This document shows, piece after piece, positions 8,839 to 16,971 of a DNA stretch of 49,710 nucleotides (its first letter is position 1; each line of letters starts with the position of its first letter). The translations under genes were made by a program, and so were the position numbers. Source of the stretch: Rhodococcus sp. ARC_M6. GTDB lineage: Bacteria; Actinomycetota; Actinomycetes; Mycobacteriales; Mycobacteriaceae. The stretch covers positions 1 to 49,710 of the forward strand of contig NZ_JALGQH010000038.1 of NCBI RefSeq assembly GCF_022810305.1, read 5' to 3'. Below the pieces are notes generated by a model, which did not search any database, was not told the DNA's origin, and saw only the letters and a list, made by a program, of their open reading frames with translations.

Positions 8839-8876
8839 GACACGATGTCTCACATACTTTGGTGAGACAACGTGTC
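8839..8876. promoter_or_regulatory. Long dyad operator between tetR and the beta-oxidation cassette
   Basis: TGTCTCAC (8846-8853) and GTGAGACA (8862-8869) are perfect inverted repeats around an 8-base spacer. Outer arms GACACG (8839-8844) and CGTGTC (8871-8876) extend the symmetry, giving 15-base arms with one mismatch. It sits midway between the divergent starts, 31 bases before the thiolase ATG and 48 before the TetR ATG, where bound repressor would block both promoters. Confidence 0.75.
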
Positions 8877-8907
8877 ACACACAGATACCGTCTCTTCAGG
8901 AGTGGCA

Positions 8908-10098
8908 ATGAGCAACAGGGTTTTTGTCGTCGGCGTCGGCATGACGAAATTCGAGAAGCCGGGAGCCCGTGACTGGGACTACCCCGACATGGCACGGGAG
9001 TCCGGAACCAAGGCGCTCGAAGACGCGGGTATCGAGTACAGCCAGGTCGAGCAGGCGTTTGTCGGCTATGTGTACGGCGAGTCCACGGCAGGTCAGCGCG
9101 CTGTCTACGAGCTCGGTATGACGGGCATTCCCATAGTCAACGTCAACAACAACTGTTCGACGGGTTCGACCGCTCTGTACCTCGCCGCGCAGGCCGTCAA
9201 GAGTGGGCAGGCAGACTGCGCGTTGGCTCTGGGATTCGAGAAGATGCTCCCCGGCTCGCTGGGCACCATGTACGACGACCGTGAACAGCCGCTGATGCGT
9301 CACCTACTCGCGCTGGCTGAGCTTCAGGAATTTGCGATGCCTCCCGCCCCGTACATGTTCGGCGCCGCGGGCCTCGAGCACATGGAACGCTTCGGCACCA
9401 CAGCCGAGCAGTTCGCGAAGATCGCAGTCAAGAACCACAAGCACTCGATGAACAACCCGTACGCTCAGTTCCAGGACGAGTACACGCTCGAGCAGATCCT
9501 CGAAGCGAAGAAGATCCACGGACCGCTGACCAAACTTCAGTGCTCACCTACCTCCGACGGATCCGGCGCTGCGATTCTGGCCAGCGAAGCATTTGTCGAG
9601 AAGCACGGACTGGCTGCCCGCGCCATCGAGATTGTCGGCCAGGCAATGGTCACCGACATGAACAGCACTTTCGAGGACAAGAGCGCGATCAGCCTTGTGG
9701 GTTCCGATATGACCCGTAAGGCCGCCGAAAAGGTCTATGCGCAAGCCGGAATCACGGCAGCCGACGTCGACGTCATCGAACTGCACGACTGCTTCTCCAC
9801 CAACGAGTTGCTCACCTACGAAGCGCTCGGACTCTGCGCCGAAGGCGACGGCGGCAAGCTCATCGACGCCGACGACACCACCTATGGCGGACGCTGGGTA
9901 GTCAACCCGTCCGGCGGCTTGATCTCCAAGGGGCACCCGCTGGGCGCGACCGGTCTCGCGCAGTGCGCCGAACTCACCTGGCAGCTCCGGGGAACTGCGG
10001 ACAAGCGTCAGGTCGACGGCGCGAAAGTGGCTCTGCAGCACAATATCGGGCTCGGCGGCGCAGTTGTCGTCACGGCCTACAAGCCTTACTCGCGCTGA
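8908..10098 (+). CDS. SCP-x-type thiolase (lipid-transfer protein family acetyl-CoA acyltransferase)
   Basis: A 396-residue thiolase-fold protein starting at ATG 8908, with AGGAG 6-11 bases upstream; an earlier in-frame start 12 codons up lacks such a site. The nucleophilic Cys is at 83 in [19 protein letters not shown] and [14 protein letters not shown] supply the other conserved catalytic loops (GHPLGATG with the active His). This is the SCP-x/non-decarboxylating thiolase subgroup, which cleaves 3-ketoacyl-CoA and in eukaryotes acts on alpha-methyl-branched chains and bile-acid precursors; actinobacterial relatives (Ltp proteins) serve steroid side-chain breakdown. It leads an operon that also holds hydratase, dehydrogenase and acyl-CoA dehydrogenase genes, so it should do the last, thiolytic, step. 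The actual acyl-CoA is not readable from sequence. Confidence 0.9.
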   Translation: MSNRVFVVGVGMTKFEKPGARDWDYPDMARESGTKALEDAGIEYSQVEQAFVGYVYGESTAGQRAVYELGMTGIPIVNVNNNCSTGSTALYLAAQAVKSGQADCALALGFEKMLPGSLGTMYDDREQPLMRHLLALAELQEFAMPPAPYMFGAAGLEHMERFGTTAEQFAKIAVKNHKHSMNNPYAQFQDEYTLEQILEAKKIHGPLTKLQCSPTSDGSGAAILASEAFVEKHGLAARAIEIVGQAMVTDMNSTFEDKSAISLVGSDMTRKAAEKVYAQAGITAADVDVIELHDCFSTNELLTYEALGLCAEGDGGKLIDADDTTYGGRWVVNPSGGLISKGHPLGATGLAQCAELTWQLRGTADKRQVDGAKVALQHNIGLGGAVVVTAYKPYSR

Positions 10099-10131
10099 AT
10101 CGAAAACCCACTACCTTCAAGGAGTTTCATC

Positions 10132-10563
10132 ATGGCTTCCGTTTCCGTCTCCGCCGTCCTGCCCGCGTCTCCCGAAAAGACTTGGGACACACTCTCTGAT
10201 CTCTCACGTTGGGAAGAATGGCTCACCATTCACCAGGGCTGGAAGAGTGAACTCCCCACCACGGTTTCGTTGGGCGCCAAGTTCACAGAGGTCGTTTCCG
10301 TGATGGGTATGGCCAACAAGATCGAGTGGACCGTCGAAGAGGTCGAGGTTCCCAAGATGGTCAAGATCGGGGGAACCGGAATGGCCGGTGTCACCGTTGA
10401 ATTCGTTCTCTCAGTGGAAGCTGACGGCGCCGGATCCAAAGCAACTGTCGATGCCAGTTTCAAGGGCGCCATGATTGTCGGGCCGATCGGCAAGGCAGTG
10501 GCCAAGAACGCCAAGGCAGATCTCGAGGCTTCGCTGGCGAAGTTCGCCGAGTTGGTCGGATAA
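10132..10563 (+). CDS. SRPBCC superfamily (START/Bet v1-like) small protein
   Basis: A 143-residue single-domain protein with the polyketide cyclase/dehydrase-type start ASVSVSAVLPASPEKTWDTLSDLSRWEEWLT and a C-terminal helix (KAVAKNAKADLEASLAKFAELVG). The fold has a deep hydrophobic pocket and often binds lipids or steers cyclisation; no catalytic residues are diagnostic. AAGGAG precedes the ATG by about 8 bases. It is embedded between the thiolase and the MaoC hydratase, 33 and 4 bases from them, so it is surely co-transcribed. A role in holding a bulky hydrophobic CoA intermediate, or as a chaperone for the thiolase, is plausible but is inference. The N-terminal SCP2 lipid-transfer domain found in eukaryotic SCP-x fusions is absent, and this protein might stand in for it. 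Confidence 0.85.
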   Translation: MASVSVSAVLPASPEKTWDTLSDLSRWEEWLTIHQGWKSELPTTVSLGAKFTEVVSVMGMANKIEWTVEEVEVPKMVKIGGTGMAGVTVEFVLSVEADGAGSKATVDASFKGAMIVGPIGKAVAKNAKADLEASLAKFAELVG

Positions 10564-10567
10564 CTTC

Positions 10568-11434
10568 ATGACAACACCCACCGTCCAATTCGATACTTCC
10601 GGTCTGGATGTCTGGACTGATCCAGAACACTTCGAGGTAACAGTCGAGCGTATCGCCGAATATGCCGCTGCCACCAACGATCCCATCGAACGACACTTGC
10701 GGGGCGAAATCGCCCCGCCCGTGTTCGCGGTGGTGCCGGTCTTCATGTCGATGGCACCCGCAGCACTGTCGGTGGCGCCGGTGGAACTGCTGATGAAGCT
10801 GGTGCACGGCGAGCAGGACTTCCTGTTCCACCGTCCCATCTATCCCGGCGATCACCTGGTGGCGCGGGCAAAGCCCATCGGATTCGAGGGCCGCGACAAC
10901 GGCTCGACTGTAGTCATCTACGTCGAAACCACAACCGACAAGGGCGAATTGGTTAATGAGCAGTGGATGACGGCATTCTTCCGCAAGGTCGACGCCGGCG
11001 CCGGTCAGGGTGAGAAGGCGCCGAATCACCGCTTCGACGAAGCACTTCGGGGCGCGGCCTCCGCCGCAGTCGTGAATCAGCATGTCGACGAGGATCAGAC
11101 GTTCCGGTACTCACCGGCCTCCGGGGATCCGATGCCGATTCACCTCGACGACGAAATCGCCCGCATGTCCGGCCTTCCCGGAATCATCAACCACGGACTG
11201 TGCACGATGGCATTCACGTCGTGGGGCGCTCTCACGGAACTGGCCGACGGCAAGACCGAGCGTTTGCGCCGTCTCGCAGTACGATTCGCGAAGCCCGTGC
11301 TCCCGACACAGGACATGGAGACCACCTTCTACAAGTCCGGATCGGCCGACGGAACGACCTCGTATTCGTATGAAACCAGCGCTGCCGGTGACCTCGTCAT
11401 CAAAGACGGCCTTGCGGTCATCGCCGACAAATGA
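10568..11434 (+). CDS. MaoC-type double hot-dog enoyl-CoA hydratase
   Basis: A 288-residue protein from ATG 10568, four bases after the SRPBCC stop. The N-terminal half is a degenerate MaoC_dehydrat_N hot-dog domain. The C-terminal half has the hydratase 2 motif SGDPMPIHLDDEIARMSGLPGIINHG, with the catalytic Asp187 and His192 in the GDxxxxH spacing. This arrangement matches the R-specific hydratase part of peroxisomal multifunctional enzyme 2 and fungal/actinobacterial side-chain hydratases, which accept bulky or branched enoyl-CoA. It would hydrate the product of the downstream acyl-CoA dehydrogenase. The position usually occupied by Asn in GDxNPIH is Met here (GDPMPIH). Confidence 0.9.
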   Translation: MTTPTVQFDTSGLDVWTDPEHFEVTVERIAEYAAATNDPIERHLRGEIAPPVFAVVPVFMSMAPAALSVAPVELLMKLVHGEQDFLFHRPIYPGDHLVARAKPIGFEGRDNGSTVVIYVETTTDKGELVNEQWMTAFFRKVDAGAGQGEKAPNHRFDEALRGAASAAVVNQHVDEDQTFRYSPASGDPMPIHLDDEIARMSGLPGIINHGLCTMAFTSWGALTELADGKTERLRRLAVRFAKPVLPTQDMETTFYKSGSADGTTSYSYETSAAGDLVIKDGLAVIADK

Positions 11435-11476
11435 GCCGTCATATCCGATAGATAATCTGATGGGAGAACTGAACTG

Positions 11477-12343
11477 ATGGGAAGTCTCGACGGTCGCGTA
11501 GCGATCATCACCGGAGCCGGACGCGGCATCGGCCGTGAACATGCACTGCTCTTTGCCCGCGAAGGCGCCAGCGTCGTAGTCAACGACCTCGGCGGCGCAA
11601 ACGACGGTTCCGGCGCGGATGCCGGCCCGGCCCAGCAGGTAGTCGACGAAATCATTACCGGCGGCGGTAAAGCTGTTGCCAACACAGACAACGTCGCGAC
11701 GTGGGCCGGCGCGGAAGGTCTGGTCAACCAAGCCGTCGGCGAGTTCGGTCGACTCGACATCCTCGTCAACAATGCCGGAATCCTTCGCGACGCCTTTATC
11801 GCGGGCATGGACGAAAGCCAGTGGGACTCGGTCATCGCCGTTCACCTCAAAGGTCATGCTGCGACGCTGCATCACGCTGCCGCATACTGGAAAGCGCAGA
11901 GCAAGGCGGGGGAGACCGTCAATGCGTCGGTCATCAATACTGCTTCGGCCTCAGGCACGTTCATGCCCAATGCCGGTCAGGGTAACTACGGCGCAGCGAA
12001 GGCCGGCATTGCGGCCCTGACCCTGGTTGCTGCCGACGAACTCGACCGGTACGGCGTGCGCGTCAACGCAATTGCCCCGATCGCGCGTACCCGACTGACC
12101 TTGGCAACCCCCGGAATGGGTGCGCTTTTTGCAGCCGAAGTTCCCGAGGGTGAGTTCGACGCTTTTGCTCCGTCCAACATCTCGCCGTTGGTGGCGTATC
12201 TCGCGGGGCCGGACTGTAAGCTCACCGGCAAGGTCTATGCCGTTCAGGGCGGGGCTATCACCGAGTTGGCCGGTTGGCATGACGTTAACACCATCGAGAG
12301 CGAAGGTCCCTGGACTGTCGCAGACCTCGCAGAGCGTCTGTAA
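11477..12343 (+). CDS. SDR 3-hydroxyacyl-CoA dehydrogenase (multifunctional enzyme 2-like)
   Basis: A 288-residue short-chain dehydrogenase. The cofactor motif TGAGRGIG is at 12-19, VVVNDLGG follows the second strand with the Asp expected for NAD+ preference, NNAG is present, and the catalytic Tyr171-xxx-Lys175 lies in NYGAAK after the Ser in INTASASG. The extended loop after VVNDLGG with GADAGPAQQVVDEI is typical of the dehydrogenase unit of HSD17B4/MFE-2. With the MaoC gene immediately upstream, the two separate proteins match the two halves of that enzyme: hydration, then oxidation to the 3-ketoacyl-CoA. A GGGAGAAC site precedes the ATG by about 6 bases. It is followed at once by the acyl-CoA dehydrogenase gene. 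Confidence 0.92.
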   Translation: MGSLDGRVAIITGAGRGIGREHALLFAREGASVVVNDLGGANDGSGADAGPAQQVVDEIITGGGKAVANTDNVATWAGAEGLVNQAVGEFGRLDILVNNAGILRDAFIAGMDESQWDSVIAVHLKGHAATLHHAAAYWKAQSKAGETVNASVINTASASGTFMPNAGQGNYGAAKAGIAALTLVAADELDRYGVRVNAIAPIARTRLTLATPGMGALFAAEVPEGEFDAFAPSNISPLVAYLAGPDCKLTGKVYAVQGGAITELAGWHDVNTIESEGPWTVADLAERL

Positions 12344-12347
12344 AGCC

Positions 12348-14546
12348 ATGGCACGCAATGCGTACGAACTCGGTCTCGGGCTCAGTGAAGAACACACAGC
12401 ACTCGCGGATTCGGTGCGGGCGTTCGCCGAGCGCACCATCACTGCCGAACAGGTTCGGGCGGCAGTAGAGTCCCGGTCCGAGGAAAAGTTCCCCGAATTC
12501 TGGCCGGCGCTGGTCAGTCAGGATCTGCTGGGGCTCGCTGTTCCCGAGGCTCAGGGTGGCCATGGCGCGGGTCTGCTTACCCTCGCTGTGGCTCTGGAAG
12601 CCTTGGGCCGCACTGTCTCTCCCGGACCATTTGTTTCGACTGTTCTGGCAAGTGCAGTTCTCGGTGCCGCAGACTCGAAGGCGGGACTGGAGTTTTTGCC
12701 GGGCCTACTCGACGGAACACGCACGGCAGCCGTTGCTTTGGGTACACCCTTGGTGGCGGAAGCTGCTGACGGCGGCTACCGGATAACCGGTGTACTCGAC
12801 GCTGTTCTTGGCGGCGAACATGCCGACGTGCTGCTGGTACCAGCAGCGTTGCCCGAGGGCGTTCGGTACGTCGTACTTGACAGCAGTGCAGTCTCGATTA
12901 CGGTGCAGGACAGTATCGACGTGCTGCGCGGCAGTGCGCGCATCGAAGCCGACAGCGTGCAGATAAGCACCGAGCGAGTGCTCGATGGCCTGACCGCAAC
13001 TCGCGTACGATCCATCGCCGCAGTGGTTTTGGGTGCCGAGGACGTCGGCGTCATGTCCTGGTGTGTTTCCTCGGCGTCGGAGTATGCCAAGACCCGCGTG
13101 CAGTTCGGACGCCCCATCGGGCAGTTCCAGGGTGTCAAACACACATGTGCTCAGATGGGCATTGCGCTCGAGCAGGCCCGTGCCGTGGTGTGGGATGCGG
13201 CAAGTGCTCTCGACAAGGGTGACGACACAGCAGATTTTGCTGCTGACATATCCGCCGTCATCGTCCCCGACGCAGCGGTGCAGGTGGCGCAAGATTGCAT
13301 CCAGGTCCACGGGGGTATTGGTTTCACGTGGGAGCACGACGTACACCTGTACTACCGTCGCGCGCTGTCGATTCGTGGCATTCTCGGGACTCGCGAGGAT
13401 CGTGCCAATCGTGTTGCGCAGCAGGCCATCGATGGCATCGGACGGGCATCGGTTCTCGAATTGCCGCCTGAGGCTGAGGGTATCCGCGGCCAGATCGCAA
13501 GCGAACTCGCGAAACTGGTCGATCTCGACGAAGACGATCAGCTGATCGCTCTCGGTGACGGTGGTTGGGTCCAGCCGCATCTACCGAAGCCGTACGGGCG
13601 CAGCGCCGCTCCGCTCGAGCAGATTGTGATCTCGCAGGAGATCAAGGCGGCCGGCATCGCAATGCCGCAACTCCTGATGGGCGGCTGGGCAGTTCAGGCG
13701 GTTGTTGCTCACGGCACGGACAAGCAGAAGCAGGACCTGGCAGTACCCACATTGCAGGGCGAGTTGGTATGGTGCCAGCTGTTCAGTGAGCCTGGCGCCG
13801 GATCCGACCTCGCCTCGTTGTCGACCAAAGCCGAAAAGGTTGACGGCGGTTGGAAGGTCACCGGTCAGAAGATCTGGACCACGGTGGCACAGTTCTCCGA
13901 CTGGGCGATGCTCATTGCCCGCACGGATGCCACCAAGCCGAAACATCAAGGCATCACCTACTTCGTGCTGGACATGTCGACGCCAGGAATTACCGTCCGG
14001 CCGTTGCGTGAAATGACAGGCTCGGCACTGTTCAACGAAGTGTTCCTCGACGACGTCTTCATTCCCGACGAGAATGTGGTCGGAGAAGTGAACGACGGCT
14101 GGAACGTCGCGCGTACAACGCTGGCCGGTGAGCGCGTCGCACTGAGTCAGAAGATGGAGGCTTATGCGTCGGATACGGATCTGCTGAAGTTTGCGAAGTC
14201 TGCAGACCTCAGCCCGATCGCGCACTACCGCGTCGGCGAGCTTGTTGCCGAAAGTCAGTCCATCGATCTCATCGGTTCCCGTGTTGTGCTCAAACAACTT
14301 TCGGGAATCGATGTAAGCACCACATCGAGCGTCGGCAAGCTCCTGGCCATGAAAATCAGCCAGTCGATTGCCGAGTTCGTCGTCGCGGAACTGGGTGCTG
14401 CCGGAGCGGTCAGCATCCCGGGTAAGCCCAGCGACAAGGCGATGGAGCAGCTTATCTCAGGCCGTGCCACCACCATCTACGGCGGCACCACCGAGGTGCA
14501 GCTCAACGTGATCGGTGAGCGCATGCTCGGGTTGCCCCGAGACTGA
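12348..14546 (+). CDS. Fused two-domain acyl-CoA dehydrogenase (FadE34-like architecture)
   Basis: A 732-residue protein starting four bases after the SDR stop. It consists of two complete acyl-CoA dehydrogenase modules joined near residue 380. The first includes QFGRPIGQFQGVKH and GGIGFTWEHDVHLYYRRA at about 320. The second includes WCQLFSEPGAGSDLA, GQKIWTTVAQ and a C-terminal IYGGTTEVQLNVIGERML. The second module has Gly where MCAD has its catalytic Glu in YEGT, but Glu595 in LAGERVAL sits where isovaleryl-CoA dehydrogenase keeps its base, so this half is probably active and the first mainly structural (inference). Fused dehydrogenases of this size (M. tuberculosis FadE34, about 710 residues) oxidise bulky steroid side chains. 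It would do the first step of the cycle encoded by this operon, reoxidised through electron-transfer flavoprotein. Confidence 0.9.
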   Translation: MARNAYELGLGLSEEHTALADSVRAFAERTITAEQVRAAVESRSEEKFPEFWPALVSQDLLGLAVPEAQGGHGAGLLTLAVALEALGRTVSPGPFVSTVLASAVLGAADSKAGLEFLPGLLDGTRTAAVALGTPLVAEAADGGYRITGVLDAVLGGEHADVLLVPAALPEGVRYVVLDSSAVSITVQDSIDVLRGSARIEADSVQISTERVLDGLTATRVRSIAAVVLGAEDVGVMSWCVSSASEYAKTRVQFGRPIGQFQGVKHTCAQMGIALEQARAVVWDAASALDKGDDTADFAADISAVIVPDAAVQVAQDCIQVHGGIGFTWEHDVHLYYRRALSIRGILGTREDRANRVAQQAIDGIGRASVLELPPEAEGIRGQIASELAKLVDLDEDDQLIALGDGGWVQPHLPKPYGRSAAPLEQIVISQEIKAAGIAMPQLLMGGWAVQAVVAHGTDKQKQDLAVPTLQGELVWCQLFSEPGAGSDLASLSTKAEKVDGGWKVTGQKIWTTVAQFSDWAMLIARTDATKPKHQGITYFVLDMSTPGITVRPLREMTGSALFNEVFLDDVFIPDENVVGEVNDGWNVARTTLAGERVALSQKMEAYASDTDLLKFAKSADLSPIAHYRVGELVAESQSIDLIGSRVVLKQLSGIDVSTTSSVGKLLAMKISQSIAEFVVAELGAAGAVSIPGKPSDKAMEQLISGRATTIYGGTTEVQLNVIGERMLGLPRD

Positions 14547-14557
14547 CGGCAACTTTT

Positions 14558-14601
14558 GAAGAGGCTCAGTCCTGGATTCGACTCCAGGGCTGGGCCTCTT
14601 C
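14558..14601. terminator. Bidirectional terminator between convergent acyl-CoA dehydrogenase and amidase genes
   Basis: Arms 14558-14576 and 14583-14601, 19 bases each, pair fully as RNA with two G-U pairs around the loop TTCGAC. It begins 12 bases after the dehydrogenase stop and overlaps the last 12 codons of the amidase, so the coding end of the amidase is also half of the hairpin. Confidence 0.75.
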
Positions 14602-15978
14602 CAGTTCGAAGGCCAGCTCGAGCAGAGTGCGCTCATCGCCGAGATCTGCCGAGAAATGGGAAGCCAGCGGCAGGCCGTTGCTGGTTTGGTGCAGCGGCAA
14701 CGAGATTGCGGGGCCACCGGAGATGTTGTTGAGCGGTGTGAACGACGTGTAGGCGATCAGCTTGTCGAACAGTTCCTCGAAAGACTGCGCCGGGGAAAGG
14801 TATCCAAGTTCCGGCGTGGTGTGGGCGAGTGTCGGGGAGAGCACGACGTCGTACTTCTGGAACATTGCCGAATACTGCTGCTGGACGCGTCGTAGGCGGT
14901 AGAACGCCCGCGGAGTCTTCGCGAGATTCTTCCGGTACAGCGAGTACAGACCGCGCGAGAGATTGTCGGTAGCGGACTTGTCGAAGTCGGAGCCCAACAT
15001 CTGCTTACCGCCGGTAGATATTGCGAAAGACAGGAATCCCCAGTAGATCCCGAAATCCTCGACGAACTCTTGCCCCACGGGATGCACTGCGTCTTCGACA
15101 TGATGGCCGAGTTCGGCGAGCAGTTCCGCTGTGGCTGCAACAGATTTACGGGTTTCGTCATCGGTCTTGGTGACCGTTATGGAATCAGTGATCACGCCGA
15201 CGCGTAGACGAGTGGAACTGGGTCCTTCGATCAGGCGAACCGGGGTGAGTCGTGGATTGCGGTAGTAACTTTCGGCCGCCGACATCCAACGCGCGGTATC
15301 GCGAACGGTTCTGGTGAGAGCGCCCTGCGAGATGATCCGAATCGGCAAGGATCTATCCGATGGATCGGCGACAGTACGGCCCCGGGTGGTTTTGAGGCCG
15401 ACCAGTCCGCAGGCTGCGGCAGGGATGCGGATGGAACCGCCGCCGTCGTTGGCATGGGCAAAGGGGAGGACGCCCGACGCGACCAGTGCTGCGGAGCCAC
15501 CCGAAGACGCACCCGACGAGTAGGCCGGGTTCCAGGGATTGCGGACCGGCTCTTCGGTCATGAACTCGGTGGACGCGTTGAACCCGAACTCGGGCAGCCG
15601 GGACTTTCCGATGGAAATGGCGCCGGTGGACAGGAACTGTTTCGCGAAGTCACTGTCTGCCGTGGCGGGGAGCGCGGTGAAGGCTTTGCTTCCCTGCTGG
15701 GTGGGGAGACCGGCGCTGTCTGTGTTGTCTTTGATTGCGGTGGGGACACCCGCAAAAATTCCCGTGGTCGGCCTGTTGCTCCGAACCAGAGCACGGTCGA
15801 AATCTGTGCACGCAAGGCCGTTGAGTTGCCCTTGCATCGCTTCGGCGCGCGCGATCGAGGCCTCCATGACCTCCCGAGCAGTCACCTCGCCTGATGCGAT
15901 TCGGGCAGCAACACCCGTGGCGTCGAGATCGCCCAAAGCATCGTCGGTGAATGCGTGAACAGGCAAATTCGTAGACAT
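14566..15978 (-). CDS. Amidase signature family hydrolase
   Basis: A 470-residue amidase. The Ser-cisSer-Lys triad of the amidase signature family is in place: Lys83 in PTAIKDN, the cis-Ser around 158-159 in SSGASSGGSAA, and the nucleophile Ser182 in NDGGGSIRIPA. AAGGAA lies close before the ATG at 15976-15978. No signal peptide is seen, so it is cytoplasmic. Length and motifs are normal for bacterial amidases that cleave aliphatic, aromatic or peptide amides; the sequence does not fix the substrate. It is a single gene between two hairpins (16003-16036 upstream, 14558-14601 overlapping its end). Glutamyl-tRNA amidotransferase subunit A is the main alternative, but GatB/GatC partners are absent here. 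Confidence 0.92.
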   Translation of the reverse strand: MSTNLPVHAFTDDALGDLDATGVAARIASGEVTAREVMEASIARAEAMQGQLNGLACTDFDRALVRSNRPTTGIFAGVPTAIKDNTDSAGLPTQQGSKAFTALPATADSDFAKQFLSTGAISIGKSRLPEFGFNASTEFMTEEPVRNPWNPAYSSGASSGGSAALVASGVLPFAHANDGGGSIRIPAAACGLVGLKTTRGRTVADPSDRSLPIRIISQGALTRTVRDTARWMSAAESYYRNPRLTPVRLIEGPSSTRLRVGVITDSITVTKTDDETRKSVAATAELLAELGHHVEDAVHPVGQEFVEDFGIYWGFLSFAISTGGKQMLGSDFDKSATDNLSRGLYSLYRKNLAKTPRAFYRLRRVQQQYSAMFQKYDVVLSPTLAHTTPELGYLSPAQSFEELFDKLIAYTSFTPLNNISGGPAISLPLHQTSNGLPLASHFSADLGDERTLLELAFELEEAQPWSRIQD

Positions 15979-16002
15979 CGGATTCCTTGATCAACGGCGG
16001 CA

Positions 16003-16036
16003 GGGTCGTCCGTCCAGGGTATTGGACGGACGACCC
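16003..16036 (-). terminator. Perfect 13-bp hairpin between a small ORF and the amidase gene
   Basis: Arms GGGTCGTCCGTCC (16003-16015) and GGACGGACGACCC (16024-16036) surround the 8-base loop AGGGTATT. It lies 21 bases beyond the stop of the small minus-strand ORF at 16058 and 24 bases before the amidase start, a typical terminator position. The lack of a U-run is usual in this group. Confidence 0.65.
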
Positions 16037-16057
16037 GAGGGTGCCGGTATGCGAGTA

Positions 16058-16240
16058 TCAGCTACCGAAAATGTTCGTTGCTTGCGGTGCGTGCTGGGCA
16101 ATGCCCTGAGAGATGAACTGCTGGGGATGGAACTGCTGGAAGTTGGCGACGATCGGGTGAATGACGTTATTGAAGGCATCATTGAACCTGTGTTGAATCC
16201 TTTGGTAATTGCGCTTCTTCGCTTCGGACTCCACCGACAC
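16058..16240 (-). CDS. Possible small protein (about 60 residues), function unknown
   Basis: GTG at 16240 opens a frame reading MSVESEAKKRNYQRIQHRF, rich in Gln, His, Phe and Asn, and ending HAPQATNIFGS. Third codon positions are strongly C/G (ATC, GTC, AAC, TTC, CAG), as expected for translated sequence in this genome. The stop is followed by a perfect hairpin, suggesting that a transcript ends here. No Shine-Dalgarno sequence is obvious and no family is recognised. It could be a remnant of a longer gene. Confidence 0.4.
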   Translation of the reverse strand: MSVESEAKKRNYQRIQHRFNDAFNNVIHPIVANFQQFHPQQFISQGIAQHAPQATNIFGS

Positions 16241-16320
16241 TAGGTGCGGTTTCGGCGAGTTTCAACGAAAAATGCTGATACACAGTCATGTTCAAGATCA
16301 TTGCCAGCCGGCGGCCAGGT

Positions 16321-16971
16321 TCACAGGTTCGATGTGGCGCCGTGCAAGTTCTTTGCAGTGGGAGAGGTTTCCACAGATTTCGGGTCGGGGTAGGTGCCCA
16401 GCATTCGGTCGGCTGTCCCCGCAGTGGTGACGGTGAACCAGTAGTGCTCGTTCTTGAAATGATGGTTGCGGTGATTTCGCCAAACCGATTTGTAGAGATC
16501 AGTTTTCGGCTTGTAATCGCTGTGGATCAGGAAGTGAGTCCACTCGTAGATCAGTCCGATTACGGAAATGCAGGTCAGGAACGTCAGGGCGAGTTCGATG
16601 CGAGGAAATACGAGTAGGGCGATGGCCGCCAGAACCGGGATCACGATCAGGAGGGTCTGCCACGGAATGAAGATCAAGGGAACCGTGCGTGGTGACGCGT
16701 GGTGTTCACGATGGCTGCGTGCCAGTCGCGAATCGATGGTGATGCCCGCAACCTTCCGAGGCTTCCAATGCAGGATGAAGACGTGAATGGTCCACTCCAC
16801 AAACGGGAATACGACAATCATCACGAGGGGGACCAGGGCATCGGTGATCTGCCAGTTGCCCAACGCAATTCGTGACGCTGTCGCAGCGACCAACATTGCC
16901 GCGATCATCCACGGGGTCGGTGACTTGCGGAAGGTTCGAGCGGCATCGGTGAGTTTCAGTGGTGTGCTCAT
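16321..16971 (-). CDS. Fatty acid hydroxylase / sterol desaturase superfamily membrane protein
   Basis: A 216-residue integral membrane protein with about four hydrophobic segments and the histidine clusters of the FA_hydroxylase family: EWTIHVFILH, HREHH, EWTHFLIH and RNHHFKNEHYWF. These His residues bind a di-iron centre that uses O2 to hydroxylate or desaturate a lipid chain. The length is short but complete for the bacterial branch. Its ATG overlaps the stop of the upstream GntR gene by four bases (ATGA), so the two are translationally coupled and probably co-regulated. The substrate (fatty acyl, carotenoid or sterol-like) is not readable. The first His cluster is the least canonical. Confidence 0.85.
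   Translation of the reverse strand: MSTPLKLTDAARTFRKSPTPWMIAAMLVAATASRIALGNWQITDALVPLVMIVVFPFVEWTIHVFILHWKPRKVAGITIDSRLARSHREHHASPRTVPLIFIPWQTLLIVIPVLAAIALLVFPRIELALTFLTCISVIGLIYEWTHFLIHSDYKPKTDLYKSVWRNHRNHHFKNEHYWFTVTTAGTADRMLGTYPDPKSVETSPTAKNLHGATSNL

Noticed and set aside
12120..12347. An N-terminal extension of the acyl-CoA dehydrogenase frame
   Set aside because: It overlaps the SDR coding region out of frame; the family start is at 12348, four bases after the SDR stop.
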